Positions 22,568 to 33,900 of a stretch of 64,000 bases of DNA are shown here, piece by piece (position 1 is the first letter of the stretch; each line of letters opens with the position of its first letter). This DNA is from Brachypodium distachyon (lineage: Eukaryota; Streptophyta; Magnoliopsida; Poales; Poaceae). The position numbers were made by a program, and so were the translations under genes. The stretch lies in NCBI RefSeq assembly GCF_000005505.3, contig NC_016131.3, positions 61,613,355 through 61,677,354 on the forward strand. The letters run 5' to 3'. The notes below the pieces were generated by a model that did no database searches, was not told the origin of the DNA, and saw nothing but the letters and a program-made list of their open reading frames with translations.

Positions 22568-23485
22568 TGTCATAGCCCGGGGCTTAGACACCGAGGATGC
22601 AAGGCACCCCCTTTTTGGTTCGGCAGTGGGCGTTGGGGATCGCTCTGGCGATCACCGGCGAGACCAATTTCGGGCGTTGCAATGCACAAGTCGGTTTACC
22701 CAGGTTCAGGCCACCCGGAGGTGTAAAACCCTACGTCCTGCTTCTGAGTTTTTATTATCCAATGAACAGGTGTTTACAAGGTTGCCGGGGGAGTTCCCGG
22801 GCGCACTCTTCCCTTTCTCTAAGTGGTTACTTGCTACTTTTGGACTAAATCTCTAGGGATCGTAACCCCCGCTCGAGTCTAAACTTCGAAAATCGGAACC
22901 CCTTGACCGGTGGTGCTGGTCCTCCTTTTATACTCAAGGGGATACCACAAGGGCCACGGTCTGCATGGGGGACGCGCTTTGGACACACGCCGAACGAGGA
23001 CCCAAGGCAGCTTGCCTTTCCTGTGCTGGCGTGCATGCACGGTAAAACGCACTGTAGCTAGAGCCATATGTGCCCTAGATTCACTACGGGCTACTCACTG
23101 TAGGCTGACTAGACAGGAAACCACCTCCCTGTCAGAGCATTTAATGCTCGGCTTGTGTCACACTCCACTCTCTGACCAGCCCTGCACAAAAGGAGCCTAC
23201 CGGGCAGCCATGTGGCGTCGATACTCTGCTTGCTGGGCATCGGTCCTGTTGTAAACGCCTGTGCCAGGGAACACCCTCCCTGGCAAGTGGGCTTCCCGGG
23301 GGGCGTTCTGACAGGGATCTTCACGCTGTCATCCGGGGTAACCCCCGCAGGCCGGCTAGTCTTGCCGGGCTGGTGGCTTCCCGGGCAGCCCGCACTGCGC
23401 TGCCAGGGTGCTGTCCTTGCAGGGAGCAAGCGAGGTGACCAACGCGTTGAGCAACGGTGGTACCCTGGGTGCCACTGGTGCGACA
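22568..23485 (-). repeat. 5' LTR (element sense = minus)
   Basis: This is the partner of 15569-16490, with the same landmarks and scattered substitutions. On the plus strand it begins TGTCATAGCCCGGGG. It can be read to GTGCCACTGGTGCGACA, where its end differs from that of the other LTR, so the outer boundary is approximate. Confidence 0.75.
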
Positions 23486-23618
23486 CCTGAACAGTCGAAT
23501 AACTACATCGGTGTTGGGTGATAAACATACCCTCTAGTTGGGTAACTGCATGATCGGTGTTGGGTTGATAATTATAGCCTAAAATGGTTGATTACTATAC
23601 ATCTATGTTGTGTTCCTC

Positions 23619-23880
23619 CTATCTCCCTTCACGCCGCATCGACGGCCGCTCTCTCCTCGCCGATGTCAAGCACCGGTCTGCCAGCATTGTCATCGTCTCC
23701 ATCGCCGCCATCGACATTGGGCTCGTCCACATCCTCAAGTCCATGACCACCACCGGGTGATGAGCTCGACAAGGAGGATGCCAAAGGAGTAGACGTTGGT
23801 CTTGTCTGTGGGATGGGCTATGCCTGGGTGCTCCTCTGGGTCCACGTACCCGACGGTAATGGCCCCATCCGAGCCCTTGT
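23619..23880 (-). pseudogene. Receptor-like kinase fragment
   Basis: On the minus strand the stretch reads VGYVDPEEHPGIAHPTDKTN then VYSFGILLVELIT, which is the plant receptor-kinase signature 'GY.DPEY...T.KSDVYSFGVLL.EL.T' (activation segment to subdomain IX). After a stop and frame change it continues MLADRCLTSARRERPSMRR, like the '..A.RCL....ERP.M..V' of wall-associated kinases. The catalytic core and all extracellular parts are missing. It is a small, frameshifted relic. Confidence 0.7.
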
Positions 23881-25425
23881 CGCCGGCGGCCACCGCTGCG
23901 AGCTCTCGAAATCATCCATGATCTCAAGGTGGATGGCGGCAAGGAGGCCCACATCGTCGGGTCCCTTCTTGTTACTCTTCTTCACCCTTGCTCTCCATCC
24001 CTCGGCGTCGATTTGTCAGACCCCTTCCTCATCGTGCGTAGAGGAGCCAGGGCCCGGGAGCGGGTGCTGGGCCGAGGCTGTGTACGGAGGCAGCAGGGGC
24101 GGACGAGAAGGAGACCAGGGGGCCATGGTGGTGCGGAGGTGAGACACACGGAGGAAGAGGAGAAGGAGAGGAGGGGAACTGGGATTTAGGGATGGGTTGC
24201 AGGTGCGTGTGTGGCTGCAAGAGTGGTCGAGACGTCAAGCAGAGGAGAGGTGGAAGACGAAGTACCGGTGGGCTGCGCTGGCTAGGCCCAATCGGGAGAA
24301 GGAAAGATGGGCTGAACCCAGGCGGAGAATAGATCTACCGATACGGAACGTTCGGCAACGAAGTAAGTACGGAACGTTCTCCCGATAGATTGATTGTAAA
24401 AAGATTGAGCAACTTCTTCACATGAGATACGATATCCTGAAAAGTATAACATTGAACAGCAAAGAAATGTAAAACTGATACATCAATCAAACTATAAGAC
24501 TGGTATTATGTCCTTGACCACCAATGTAGACTTCTCCATTGACTATAAAAACCTTTTTGGAAATACATTTACTTTGTATATCTCCTTGTCTATGTATCCA
24601 TAAAAAGCGTTGACAGCCAATGTCCCTGAGACAAGGTCACATATGGAAATTATCCAAAAATATGTTAGCCAGAAATTATAGGGTATGGCAATTGGCAAGG
24701 TGGATACATGGAATAAACTAGATCCCAAGGTGACAATTTATTTAGAAATAAAGAGGAAATTATAGTTGCATGGCTCATCTAATTGTGCCATTATTTTTCA
24801 ATCATTTTCCTTTTTGTCGTCATCCCTAAATCTAGGGATGCTACTAATGTATGGCAAGACTTGTAGTGTCTAATGGGAGCACCAGCTTATAGCGCCCCGC
24901 CGCTGCGGCTCCGTTATTAGAGCTAGCCTGATGTATCCCTGTATCTGTAATAAGCCGCACAACACGTATCCACATTGGAGTTGCATAGGGGAGCACTAAG
25001 CTGAACACGTGTCTGCACTTGAAAATATTTAGAGAGAAGATTACACAAGCCTACTTCAGAACATAATCAACGCACATCTGACTTCAAACTTTACGTAAGA
25101 GGCATTACTATTGTATATTATCAAAAGAGTTACATTGAGTCACTTGCAAAAACTCGTAGCCACCACCACCGGTCCATGACGCCACCACGGATGGGTCGGT
25201 GCCTTGCTGCTACTTCCTCCGTCTCGTCTCATGTTAAGTGACGAAAATATTCATACTTAAACATATTTGAGTCGTTAATATACTACATTCATTTCTTCCT
25301 TAGCCTCCAAGGTTCCATCCGTTACTTCTCTCAGGAAGCAAGCAAAACCCCTTATAAAACACAACTCGCCCAAAAACGGATCAAACAGCCTCTGGAAAAG
25401 AGGGCGAAAAGGAAAAAGGAACAGG
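23881..25425. other. Spacer between the kinase relic and FIS1
   Basis: No gene was recognised. It becomes AT-rich from 24.4 kb. A half-preserved Stowaway-like sequence (CCTCCGTCTCGTCTCATGTTAAGTGACGA) is at about 25214-25285. The last 100-150 bp before 25426 should hold the FIS1 leader; no clear TATA box was seen. Confidence 0.4.
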
Positions 25426-28400
25426 ATGGACGGGCACGTCGGCAAGTTCTTCGAGTCGGTTAGCTCGATCTTCGGTGGCGGCGACACCCTCCCCGTGTGC
25501 GACCGCGACATCATCGCTGTAAGCCCACCCCGCATCCCCGCCCCTTCCTCGAGTAGCCATGGATGCCTCCTGTTCCGACCTTTCCCTTCTCCGCTCTTTT
25601 GCTCGTTCTTTGGGGCGGTGACTTTCCGGTGAAATGTGCGGGGGTTTCACGAATTCGGCGCGTTTTGACCACCCGTGCTAGCTTGTTGGTCCCTGCGCCT
25701 CGGGAAAGTGTGCGGAATTTTGCGTGGTATCATGGTGATTTTAGGGTTCGCGTGGTTGCCCAATCCCTAGTTTTACTGCTTCGTGCTTCCGTCTATTCCC
25801 AATCGTTGTTCGTTAAGCTGCTGCCGGTGTCATTCAAGGATCAGACGTTATTGTTTTTTCTAAGATGATTCAATTCCCGTGCGAAATTCTAGTTGAACCA
25901 TGATTCCGTCATACACGGATACACCGCCACATCAAACTGCGTTGTGTTTGCAGCGGCGAAATTCGAGTGTCTGTGGGGATTTACGAATTACGCGGTTGAC
26001 TCCCCATGATGGCATGCTAGTTCTTGGTTCTCAGCTAGCTGTAGGAAATTGGCGTGTGACCGTGATCATGCGGATTTGGGGATTTCAGCTGTTGAATTCT
26101 TAATTTGTGCTGCCCGCTTCTGTCTATTGCAGACCAAAGTTTGTTTGTTTTTTGCGAGGAATCGGGAGTGCTTTATTGATAAAAGAGTTCATAATTACAA
26201 TCTAAAGCGAGAAGCTCATCGATACAAGGCGGCGACTCAAGTCTCAACACCTGAGACTCAACCACTCTTAGCTAATTGAGCAAGTTCATGAGCCACTCTA
26301 TTACACTCCCTCTTCACTAACGAGACCCGAAAAGCAAGTAGGTCCGCAAGCACAGCCTTCACATCCAGCAAGAGATGGCCATAGATAGCCTTGTCTCTGT
26401 CCTTCGTCTTCAGGCCATCAATGAGATCAGCACAGTCTCCTTCAATCACCATAGGCATATCGATCCAATCCCTAGCCAAGCGGAGGCCCCAGCCACAAGC
26501 AAGAATTTCAGCCTCTGCCGGCGAAGTACAGTTGGGAAGCACCGTCCAGGAGGACAAGAAGACTTCACCCCTGCAGTTACGAATAATACCTCCAGCACAC
26601 GCCGCACCGGAATTAGGATCAAAACAAGCGTCAATATTGAGTTTCGCCCAACCAATATCAGGAACTCTCCAGCGTGGAGTGACCCTAACCGGCACCAAAT
26701 CCTGGGCGAAACACGCACTCACCAGATCCCATCTGAGCATACGTCTCGACGGCACCCTTGTAATCGACTCATAAATACAAACCAGACAAGCAGGACGTAG
26801 GGGTGTTACCTTCCGAGGGCCCCTAACCTGGGTAAATCTTCGACTCCCCTTGCTTGTAAGCATCCTAGATAAAAGGATCAAACATTATCACATTTAATGT
26901 TACTTTGTGAGTGTACGCGCATGTGTTGTGCGTCTGCGTTTGTACTGTGTTTCTCAAAAAAAAACATTTAATCTTACTTTCACTGATGGTCACTTAAGTC
27001 CAAATATATGATCTGCACCTGCTGCCGAATCACAGAATTAACATCCATTCGACCCTCGCACTACTGTATGTGATTATTTGAAGCTAGGCGAACCATTATC
27101 CGGTCACTTAAATCCAATTATATGATCTGCATCTTCTGCTGAATCACAGAATTAGCATCCATTCCACCCTCACCCTACTGTATGGGATTATTTGAAGCTA
27201 GGCGAACCATTATCCAATTGTGTTCTTCTGTATTCAATTGGATTGTGCTTAATCATGCACTCTTCTGTGTTCTGGCCTGCCTAACCTATTTATGTTTGTT
27301 TTTCCTTTCTTTTTTCTTTACCAGGGGTGTGAGAAAGAGGTTGCTGAGGCTGCAAATGAAGAACAAAAGAACGAGAGCCTCATGAGGCTATCCTGGGCTC
27401 TTGTTCACTCTAAGCAGCCTGAGGATGTCAACCGTGGCATTGGAATGCTTGAAGGTGATGCATCCATTATTCCATTTGATGTTGATGGTATAGGAATTGA
27501 CTGACTTGAGTACTAGTTCACTGTTTCCACACTTATGAAAATTTCCGTAAAAATACATGTATCTACAAGTGAACAGAATAGAAGTAGCTTAGAACTTGAG
27601 TTATTCTACTTGATTGTTCCCCATGTTTATTCTGATTTTGTTTCAGACCAAAATATTTAAATTTCGATTGTTGATTCTCGTATCTTCTGAAGGAGACACC
27701 TGCATGGCTTGCTGAGATGTTTTCATAATGTCTTGACATTTGGAGGCTTAGCTCTGATCTTCCTTTTGATGGGTTGATTGGAGCTTCAGCTACTGTAACT
27801 GAGTTGTGCTATTTGTTTCTCTTCTTAAAGCAATGTTGCACAATCTTTTTGCATGTTCTATAAAATAAAATATACTCTGTATGAAGTTTCTCAGCCATGT
27901 GGACGTCCATTCTAATGCTCCTGACAGGCTTGTAACAGCCACGCCATGAAAAAACCAATTGATAGTGTCATCAATATGTGATTCCGTCGCTGACATTAAA
28001 ATGTGCTGAATTTGAAATGAAATTAGTGTACATAACATATGAGTGACCAGTAATGAATGTAACCGGACTTTTAGTTGTAGGCTGCACCTATCCTAAGCTT
28101 CTAACCTTCCACATTTAGTTGAACCAAGCCGTTCTTATTTGTTGTAATATTTTGTTGCTCACTTGGCGCTTGTACATTTTCTTTCTGAAATGGGCAGAAC
28201 TCATGATTTATGTTGGCAATTGGCAGTTTCTTTGGGCAAGTCTAACAGCCCGCTACAAACAAGGGAGAAGCTCTATTTGCTGGCTGTTGGACACTACAGA
28301 ACTGGGGATTACACGAGAAGCCGTCAGCTTCTGGAAAGATGCTTAGAGGTTTGATTATTGGATATATTTTCTATTTTAAAGAAAATCCAATTATGATTCA

Positions 28401-29396
28401 TGTATTGATTGCAATCATCTTTACTATTCCTCCCTCCCATATTAAGTGACTCAAATTTGCCCAAATATGGATGTATCTATACCGAAAAAGTGTCTAGAAA
28501 ATTTAATATTTCGTCACTTAATATGGGACGGAGGGAGTAAAACGTTGCTACAGAGTTGAATGTATTATGCTGGAAAACATGCCGAAATGCAGTACTGCTG
28601 TATTTATTGCAGATTGTCACCAACTTGGCTAAAAATAACTTATCGTTTCTTCTTTATTATGAAAATATTGGTGGTGATAGTTTGACTCACTGTACAAAAG
28701 ATGTCTATTCTACAGTTTTAGTTTGCACTGTTAATTTAATTCATGACATCGTCCTGAATTTGATGCTAAGTTGCTAACCAGTGTGCACTATCGTGTTATT
28801 CTCCAGGTTCAACCTGACTGGAGGCAAGCTCTCACTTTGCAAAGGCTCCTTGAAGACAAAACCAAAAGAGGTAGGATGTCATTTAACATGCATTGTCCCA
28901 TCTCAGACTAGATAAGATAAGTTAATGTACAGTGATTTTCAATTTATGCTATCTCAGGCAAGATTAATGAAAGTCAAGTGATTTTTAACCTGCTAATGGT
29001 ACTGTAAATGTGAAATACAGTAATCAGGGCAAATGTTCTTTAGCAACAGATGCTCTTCACATGTATTGCAAGGCTAGGACCTTCCCAGTCCACCCAGTGC
29101 TGTCAGCTGGGCAATTAAAGTTTAGATAAGCAAAGGACATCCTAAGAGTAAACTTGTATCGGGTTTTTTTCCCCACATGCCACTAAATTAAATGTTGGTT
29201 CATACTCTAGTTATTTATTTGACATACCGCTTCTGATCTGTACCCAATTGGTTACTTTTGAAGGATTGACATGCCTAGCTGGTGTTCAAATGCAGATGGT
29301 ATGATTGGCATGGCCATCGTCACTGGCGCATTTGGAGTTGTGGGGCTTGTTGCTGGTGGAATCATAGCTGCAGCTTCATCATCCAGGAAGAAATGA
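25426..29396 (+). CDS. FIS1: Mitochondrial fission 1 protein
   Basis: FIS1 is a tail-anchored outer-membrane protein of mitochondria and peroxisomes that helps recruit the dynamin fission machinery. Five exons join in phase to 169 aa: 25426-25518, 27325-27454, 28227-28348, 28807-28870, 29296-29396. The N-terminus is MDGHVGKFFESVSSIFGGGD. The helical TPR-like bundle follows (LMRLSWALVHSKQPEDVNRG; LYLLAVGHYRTGDYTRSRQL; LEVQPDWRQALTLQRLLEDK). The C-terminus is a single membrane span, GMIGMAIVTGAFGVVGLVAG, ending SSSRKK, the usual short basic tail. All introns are GT-AG. Intron 1 (1.8 kb) carries a LINE fragment on the opposite strand, a tiny retro-insertion and a 114-bp tandem duplication; intron 3 has a Stowaway element. 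Length and sequence match plant FIS1A/BIGYIN. Confidence 0.95.
26150..26881 (-). mobile_element. LINE fragment with RNase H-like domain
   Basis: An open minus frame (26258-26881) contains WAKLNIDACFDPNSGAACAG, GDCADLIDGLKTK and SLVKRECNRVAHELAQLAK, the RNase H-like (RVT_3) domain found at the 3' end of plant LINEs. The 3' tail runs to about 26150 (TTTATCAATAAAGCACTCCC then an A-rich run). The reverse transcriptase is missing, so it is 5'-truncated. It lies in FIS1 intron 1, antisense to the gene. Confidence 0.75.
26891..26980 (+). mobile_element. Very short retro-insertion with poly(A) and target duplication
   Basis: CATTTAATGTTACTTT (26891-26906) recurs as CATTTAATCTTACTTT (26965-26980), 15 of 16 bases the same. 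Between them is a 58-bp insert ending in TTCTCAAAAAAAAA. This is the structure left by target-primed reverse transcription of an extremely 5'-truncated LINE or SINE. Confidence 0.6.
26988..27215 (+). repeat. 114-bp tandem duplication in FIS1 intron 1
   Basis: Two head-to-tail copies start GGTCACTTAAGTCCAAATAT (26988) and GGTCACTTAAATCCAATTAT (27102) and end GAAGCTAGGCGAACCATTAT. They differ at about ten positions. Confidence 0.8.
28423..28539. mobile_element. Stowaway MITE in FIS1 intron 3
   Basis: Left end CTCCCTCCCATATTAAGTGA and right end TCACTTAATATGGGACGGAG are inverted, with TA at the junctions. The inside has the family words CAAATTTGCCCAAATATGGATG and TGTCTAGA. Confidence 0.85.
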
Positions 29397-29916
29397 GGGC
29401 TCTAGTAAGAAGTGAATAAGTTGATTAGATGACTGAGTACTTGCTGTAAAAAGTGGCCTTATCTTACTTTCGTACTTCATGCAGCCATATGAGCATTTTA
29501 TCTTTTGCTATCCTGTTTGCACGTTAGACCAACCTTAATTACCTTGCGTTCAAACAAGAAACCTGTTGACATGATGAGACCACTGCGAGTTCTCATGTAA
29601 TCATGTTGCACTATTTCTACTGTCAAATTCTTTTGCTGACTCTAGATTACAGATTGTTTCCTGGGCTCAGATCATTATATCGCTCCCCCTTGCGAACACA
29701 AGAGGAGCTGTTCTGTCCTTAGCTAACATAAGATGGAACATTATGAGGACAAAATTGGTGAATTATTTGGTTCTTGCACATGTAACAAAGTTGCACACTT
29801 CACCATGGGAAACAAAGTTCCCACACAACATTATCAGCTGCTGGTACAGTCTGATGACCTTTATTTTGATGCAAAACATTCGCAACTTTTTACATCTTTT
29901 GCAAAGAGAAATCATT
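29397..29916. other. FIS1 3' region and spacer to the annexin relic
   Basis: FIS1 (plus) and the annexin relic (minus) converge here. The first part should be the FIS1 3' UTR. Nothing else was recognised. Confidence 0.5.
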
Positions 29917-30830
29917 TCAATCTTCATTCCCTACCAAGGCTAGCAAGATATCCATATAATACCCGGAGGTATCACCGATGACATCATTCGTCACTGTGCT
30001 CTTGAGTCTGACCTTATACTCTTGTTTGATCTTTTCCATGTCGATCTCAGCCCTGGATACGATTGCCCTGGTGAGAGCATCCTCGTCCGTTCCAATCCCT
30101 AGGATGGAGTATCTGATAACCTGATGAACACATGGTGTTTCGATGCAGTGTGATGTCATAGGAAGATTACAGTGATTCTAGAGGTTCATTTCCTGCATTT
30201 TGATCTGCGTATTGCGAGGTCTCTTACCTCTGCGAAGTGCTTCTCAGGAGATGTCAGGCACCAGACAGCAATCTTGAGCATCCGTGCGAACTGGCTGCTA
30301 CTGCAGTTGTTGATATCCTGTATCAGTAACAACGACGACAATACGCTTCAGTTCGCCGTCGTTCTCTGTCTCCCATTTCCGTGAATCGAATACGGAATAC
30401 CAAACAAATCGCTGGAAATTCAAGTTAAAGAGGACCATTTAACCTCTTCGATGTAGCTGCCATGGTCTTGTTTGTAACACTGGAACGTGGCCCTGAGCTG
30501 CGCCTTGCTCCTGGTGCTGACGATCCGGACGACCTCGTCGGCGTGCGGCTGCTTCTTCTTCCTGATGGCCTCCGCTAGCTGCGCCGCCTCGAGCCTCGCG
30601 ATGCCCACGTCAACGGCCTCCTCCGCGCAGCGGTACGACCTCACGAGGCTCACCAGCAGCTGTAATCAAACCTCATGAGGACTACAGCCAAATTAACGGC
30701 ATGGGACAGAAGAAGCCATTAATTGCCGGAAACGAACGATCGATCGTACGTTACCTTGCACGGCATTCCAGAGGCTCTCCGCGTCGGCGGCCGGGGACGG
30801 CAGGGGTGTGGGCACGGTGATGGTCGACAT
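29917..30830 (-). pseudogene. Annexin (D8/D5-like) lacking its middle exons
   Basis: Annexins are Ca2+-dependent membrane-binding proteins of four repeats. Exon 30755-30830 gives MSTITVPTPLPSPAADAESL...NAVQ and ends in phase 1. The next piece, 30444-30659, begins at LLVSLVRSYRCAEEA, which in a normal annexin is near the start of repeat 3, and is read in phase 0. Only a 95-bp intron separates them, so the exon(s) for most of repeat 1 and all of repeat 2 (about 120 residues) are gone. Direct splicing would shift the frame. Exons 30228-30317 (DINNCSSS...KHFAE) and 29917-30120 (VIRYSILGIGTDEDALTRAI...LLALVGNED) are intact, and repeat 4 keeps its GIGTDE calcium loop. I call it a deletion relic; a transcript from a downstream ATG is not excluded. 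Confidence 0.8.
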
Positions 30831-31916
30831 CTTCTCGCTGCTGATCGGCTCCAGATTCAAGTAAATGGAAGGAAGGAGGAGGGAGGGACAGAGCTGAGAG
30901 CACCTGTAGGCTCATGCGTGTGACTTGTGACTTGTGAGCACAACCTCAGGCTTGAGTTATATCCTAAAAAATTATAATAAATCCTAATTCATACCCTCGC
31001 TACTGTGAAAGCAACCTGACCGGCCGCATGAAAAATGGTCCGGTTGGGTTTGTATAGAAATAAATCACATAATGTTCTAGAAAAAATAGAAATAAATCAT
31101 ACGCTATTTTAATTAACAGAATCGGTAGAACAAAAATTCTCAAGAAAAGAGAGCTCTTTTTTTTAGCACGCACGTCGACTCGTCTCCAGGAGGACTGAAC
31201 TTTGGAAAGTTGCTTCCAAGTAATATGGTCAGTTGGCCAGTAATTTGTCAACCTAACGAACAGTGTGGGCTTGGAGTAGTGGACTTAATTGTTAAGAATA
31301 TTTGTTATTTATGTAAATGGCTCTGTAAAATGGGAAGGGTTTGTGGCAGCAGTTGCTCAGACAAAAGTATATGAGAAAATGCACTTTGAGTCAAGGTGAG
31401 AAGAAAAATGGTCAATCGCATTTTTGGAAAGCATTGATGCAGGTTAAGGATATTTATGACCAGTTTTTTTTTTTTGACCAGTGATATTTATGACCAGTTT
31501 AGTATTGAAGTGCTAGGTAATGGGAAAAGAACTATATTTTGGATAGACATATGGTAGGGGATGAGATAAGCACTCTAGGTTGTTTAACATTTCCTTGAAT
31601 CAAAATAGCTCTGTGTATGAAGTGTTAAGCTCTAAGTTTCAGATATTGCCGTTTAGAAGAAATTTCAATGATGAGACTTTCGCTTAATGTAATGAGTTTA
31701 AGATTGTCTGTTATCGGATTGAGTTGCAGGTTGCAGAAGATAGTAGCAGGTGGTCATTGACTAAGTATGATATTTTTTTCAGTGAAGTATCTGTATGATA
31801 TGTTGATTACTAAAAAGTGTATTTTCCTTTTCGCTGCTATTGGAAAATTAAGTTGAATCGAGTTCGACTCGGATCCGATTTTGCAGAGTCGGTTTTGGTT
31901 CCATAAACATGAAACA

Positions 31917-32044
31917 ACCTCTGCCCACTTTGATATTTAATGAGCCGACCCTCCTTCCAAATTCACCAAACCAAATCCTAACCTCTGTCCACGTTGATAT
32001 TTAATGAGCCGACCCTCCTCCCGAATTCACCAAACCAAATCCTA
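31917..32044 (+). repeat. 64-bp tandem duplication
   Basis: Two copies start ACCTCTGCCCACTTTGATAT and ACCTCTGTCCACGTTGATAT and end CACCAAACCAAATCCTA. They differ at about four positions. Confidence 0.85.
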
Positions 32045-33409
32045 GCCTGTTTGCTGCCTCGGTTACTCCACCTCGTCGGTTGCATGCACATCTCGCTGGG
32101 AGAGATTTTTGGGGAGCGTTCGCAAGTTATTGCTCGCTTAGCTTTGTCGGCTTCTTCATCACCAATGGCCGACAACCAGATCATCGACCTCTGGTGTAGG
32201 CACCTACTCATCATAGATTGCTGCGCAAGTCCAAGCTGAAGTAGCTGCCCATCAACATCACCAGGCTGCTGCTCTGCAACAACAATAAAAGGCAACACCA
32301 ACAACAGAAGATCGTCCACATACTTCAACAATAGACGCGAGGTGCTGCAAAGGCATATGATGATGCTATCGTGGCCGCTGCCGCTGCTGGCGTCACATTG
32401 ACGATGCTAGTCTCATCCTCATCTACAACAATCACACCGCCGACAACAGGGAGGATTGTCAGGCCTTGCCTGTCTAAACAGATCGCTATTCCATAGGTGG
32501 CATGCTCTTTCTTGTTGATTGTAAGTTGTTGTTATATTATTCATGTTGCTAAATTATATCACTATGTGTTTTTGTTTAGCATGTCTAGTTTGCATGATAT
32601 AAAATGCTTGGTTATTTATGCTGAGATTTTTTGGATTAAATGTTTACTGAAAATGCATAATTGCTCAACAGAGTTCACCCTAGCAAATATAACCCAAGTA
32701 TGACACTAGTGTATCTAACCATTCACTCTCATTTGAAAACATAACATATGTGGACATGCCTAAGTTTTCTAGGGAGCTCAAGCACTGAGATCTAAAAAAA
32801 AACATTTGATCCAGACTCATGGATCAAGGGTGTCCTAGAATTCCAAGGGAGCTTAGCCTTGAGATTCGAAAAGACCCATGGGTCCGGATTCTAGGATAGG
32901 TAGCGAGGCCACCGAACTTTAGTTAGGAATATCGTTGTGTCAACTTTGTCGAGCGTACAACGACCTTCACTAATAAGACCGTATTTTTTCTTGCATGTAA
33001 AGCTAATAAGACCGTTGTATACTTGTATGCGGGTTTTGGCACCTTAAACATCGACCATCCATACCTCCTAACCTAAGTGTAAGTTGTTCTCCGACGACAA
33101 CAACCCATTATCGCGGAGGTTGTACCTGTAGAGGTATTTACCCTTATCTTTGTAGCTAGACATTTCACGTCAGACACTTTATTAGTTGCTTTGTCTTATA
33201 TTCAAAATAGATAATTAACAAGAAGAGTACTACTTGTGTCAGCCACTTTTTAGACGTGACACCTGACACCTTATTTTCTTTGCTTCTCTCTCCTTTGTTT
33301 CAGGCACACAATGTTTTCTTTCTCACTTTTTTCATTCCCACTCATATTTTTTCTCTCACGTTTTTATAATATATTTTATTATTTTGTACATAGAGGGTCA
33401 CTTGTTTCT

Positions 33410-33900
33410 TTTGTACAAATTTTATTTGTATGTACATATTACAGTACGTCAGGTACATGTACACCAAACGATGGTACATAAACGTTACAAGACAAGTACA
33501 TTATTCATTTGTAGTACATGAAACATTGCATGACGGGCACATCAACGTACATGACAAGTACATCAGGGTACATTGCTCAGTACCTTTTCAGTTTTTAAGT
33601 ACCTCGTGAAAAAATCAAGATTGTGTACATCAACTCGTAACAATACGTCATGTACCAGGAAAAAAAATACCAAAACCGTGTACATCAATCTCATGTACCA
33701 AGAAAAAAATCACAGTATGAAACATATACCTCGTTAATGCTTACTGCCTCATCTGTAAATCAATTGTGGTACTTCATGTACCATAAAAAAACATAGTATA
33801 AGCATTCGTTAAAACTTAGTACCTTGTCATGTACCAATGGTAAACGTTAAACTTATCACGTACATCAACACATAGAATGTTACATTAATATGCATCAAAC
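33410..33900. repeat. GTACAT-rich irregular repeat tract
   Basis: The words GTACAT, GTACC and ATGTAC recur at short irregular intervals. The first 80 bases of the window have the same composition. Such tracts often lie near the ends of class II elements such as CACTA elements, but no terminal repeat was found here. Confidence 0.5.

Larger units (their letters stand above)
15569..23485 (-). mobile_element. LTR retrotransposon (Gypsy, Tat/Retand-like), pol-less, with antisense gene
   Basis: Two direct repeats of about 0.92 kb bound a 6.1-kb interior. The minus strand is the element's sense strand: its 5' LTR is at 22568-23485, followed by a primer-binding-like sequence and a decayed gag (22459 down to 20551). 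No protease, reverse transcriptase, RNase H or integrase was seen. The rest is filled by a second, antisense gene on the plus strand (16886-20333), tail to tail with gag. The combination of gag plus antisense ORF matches Tat-lineage Gypsy elements such as Grande/RIRE2-like families. Absence of pol makes it non-autonomous. The LTRs differ by several percent by eye, and both genes carry stops, so it is old. The outer LTR ends do not match perfectly and no target duplication was found. Confidence 0.8.

Noticed and set aside
23485..23600. Search for the target duplication of the LTR element
   Set aside because: The 5 bp before 15569 (CACGG) were not found after 23485, and the two LTR outer ends differ, so no duplication is claimed.
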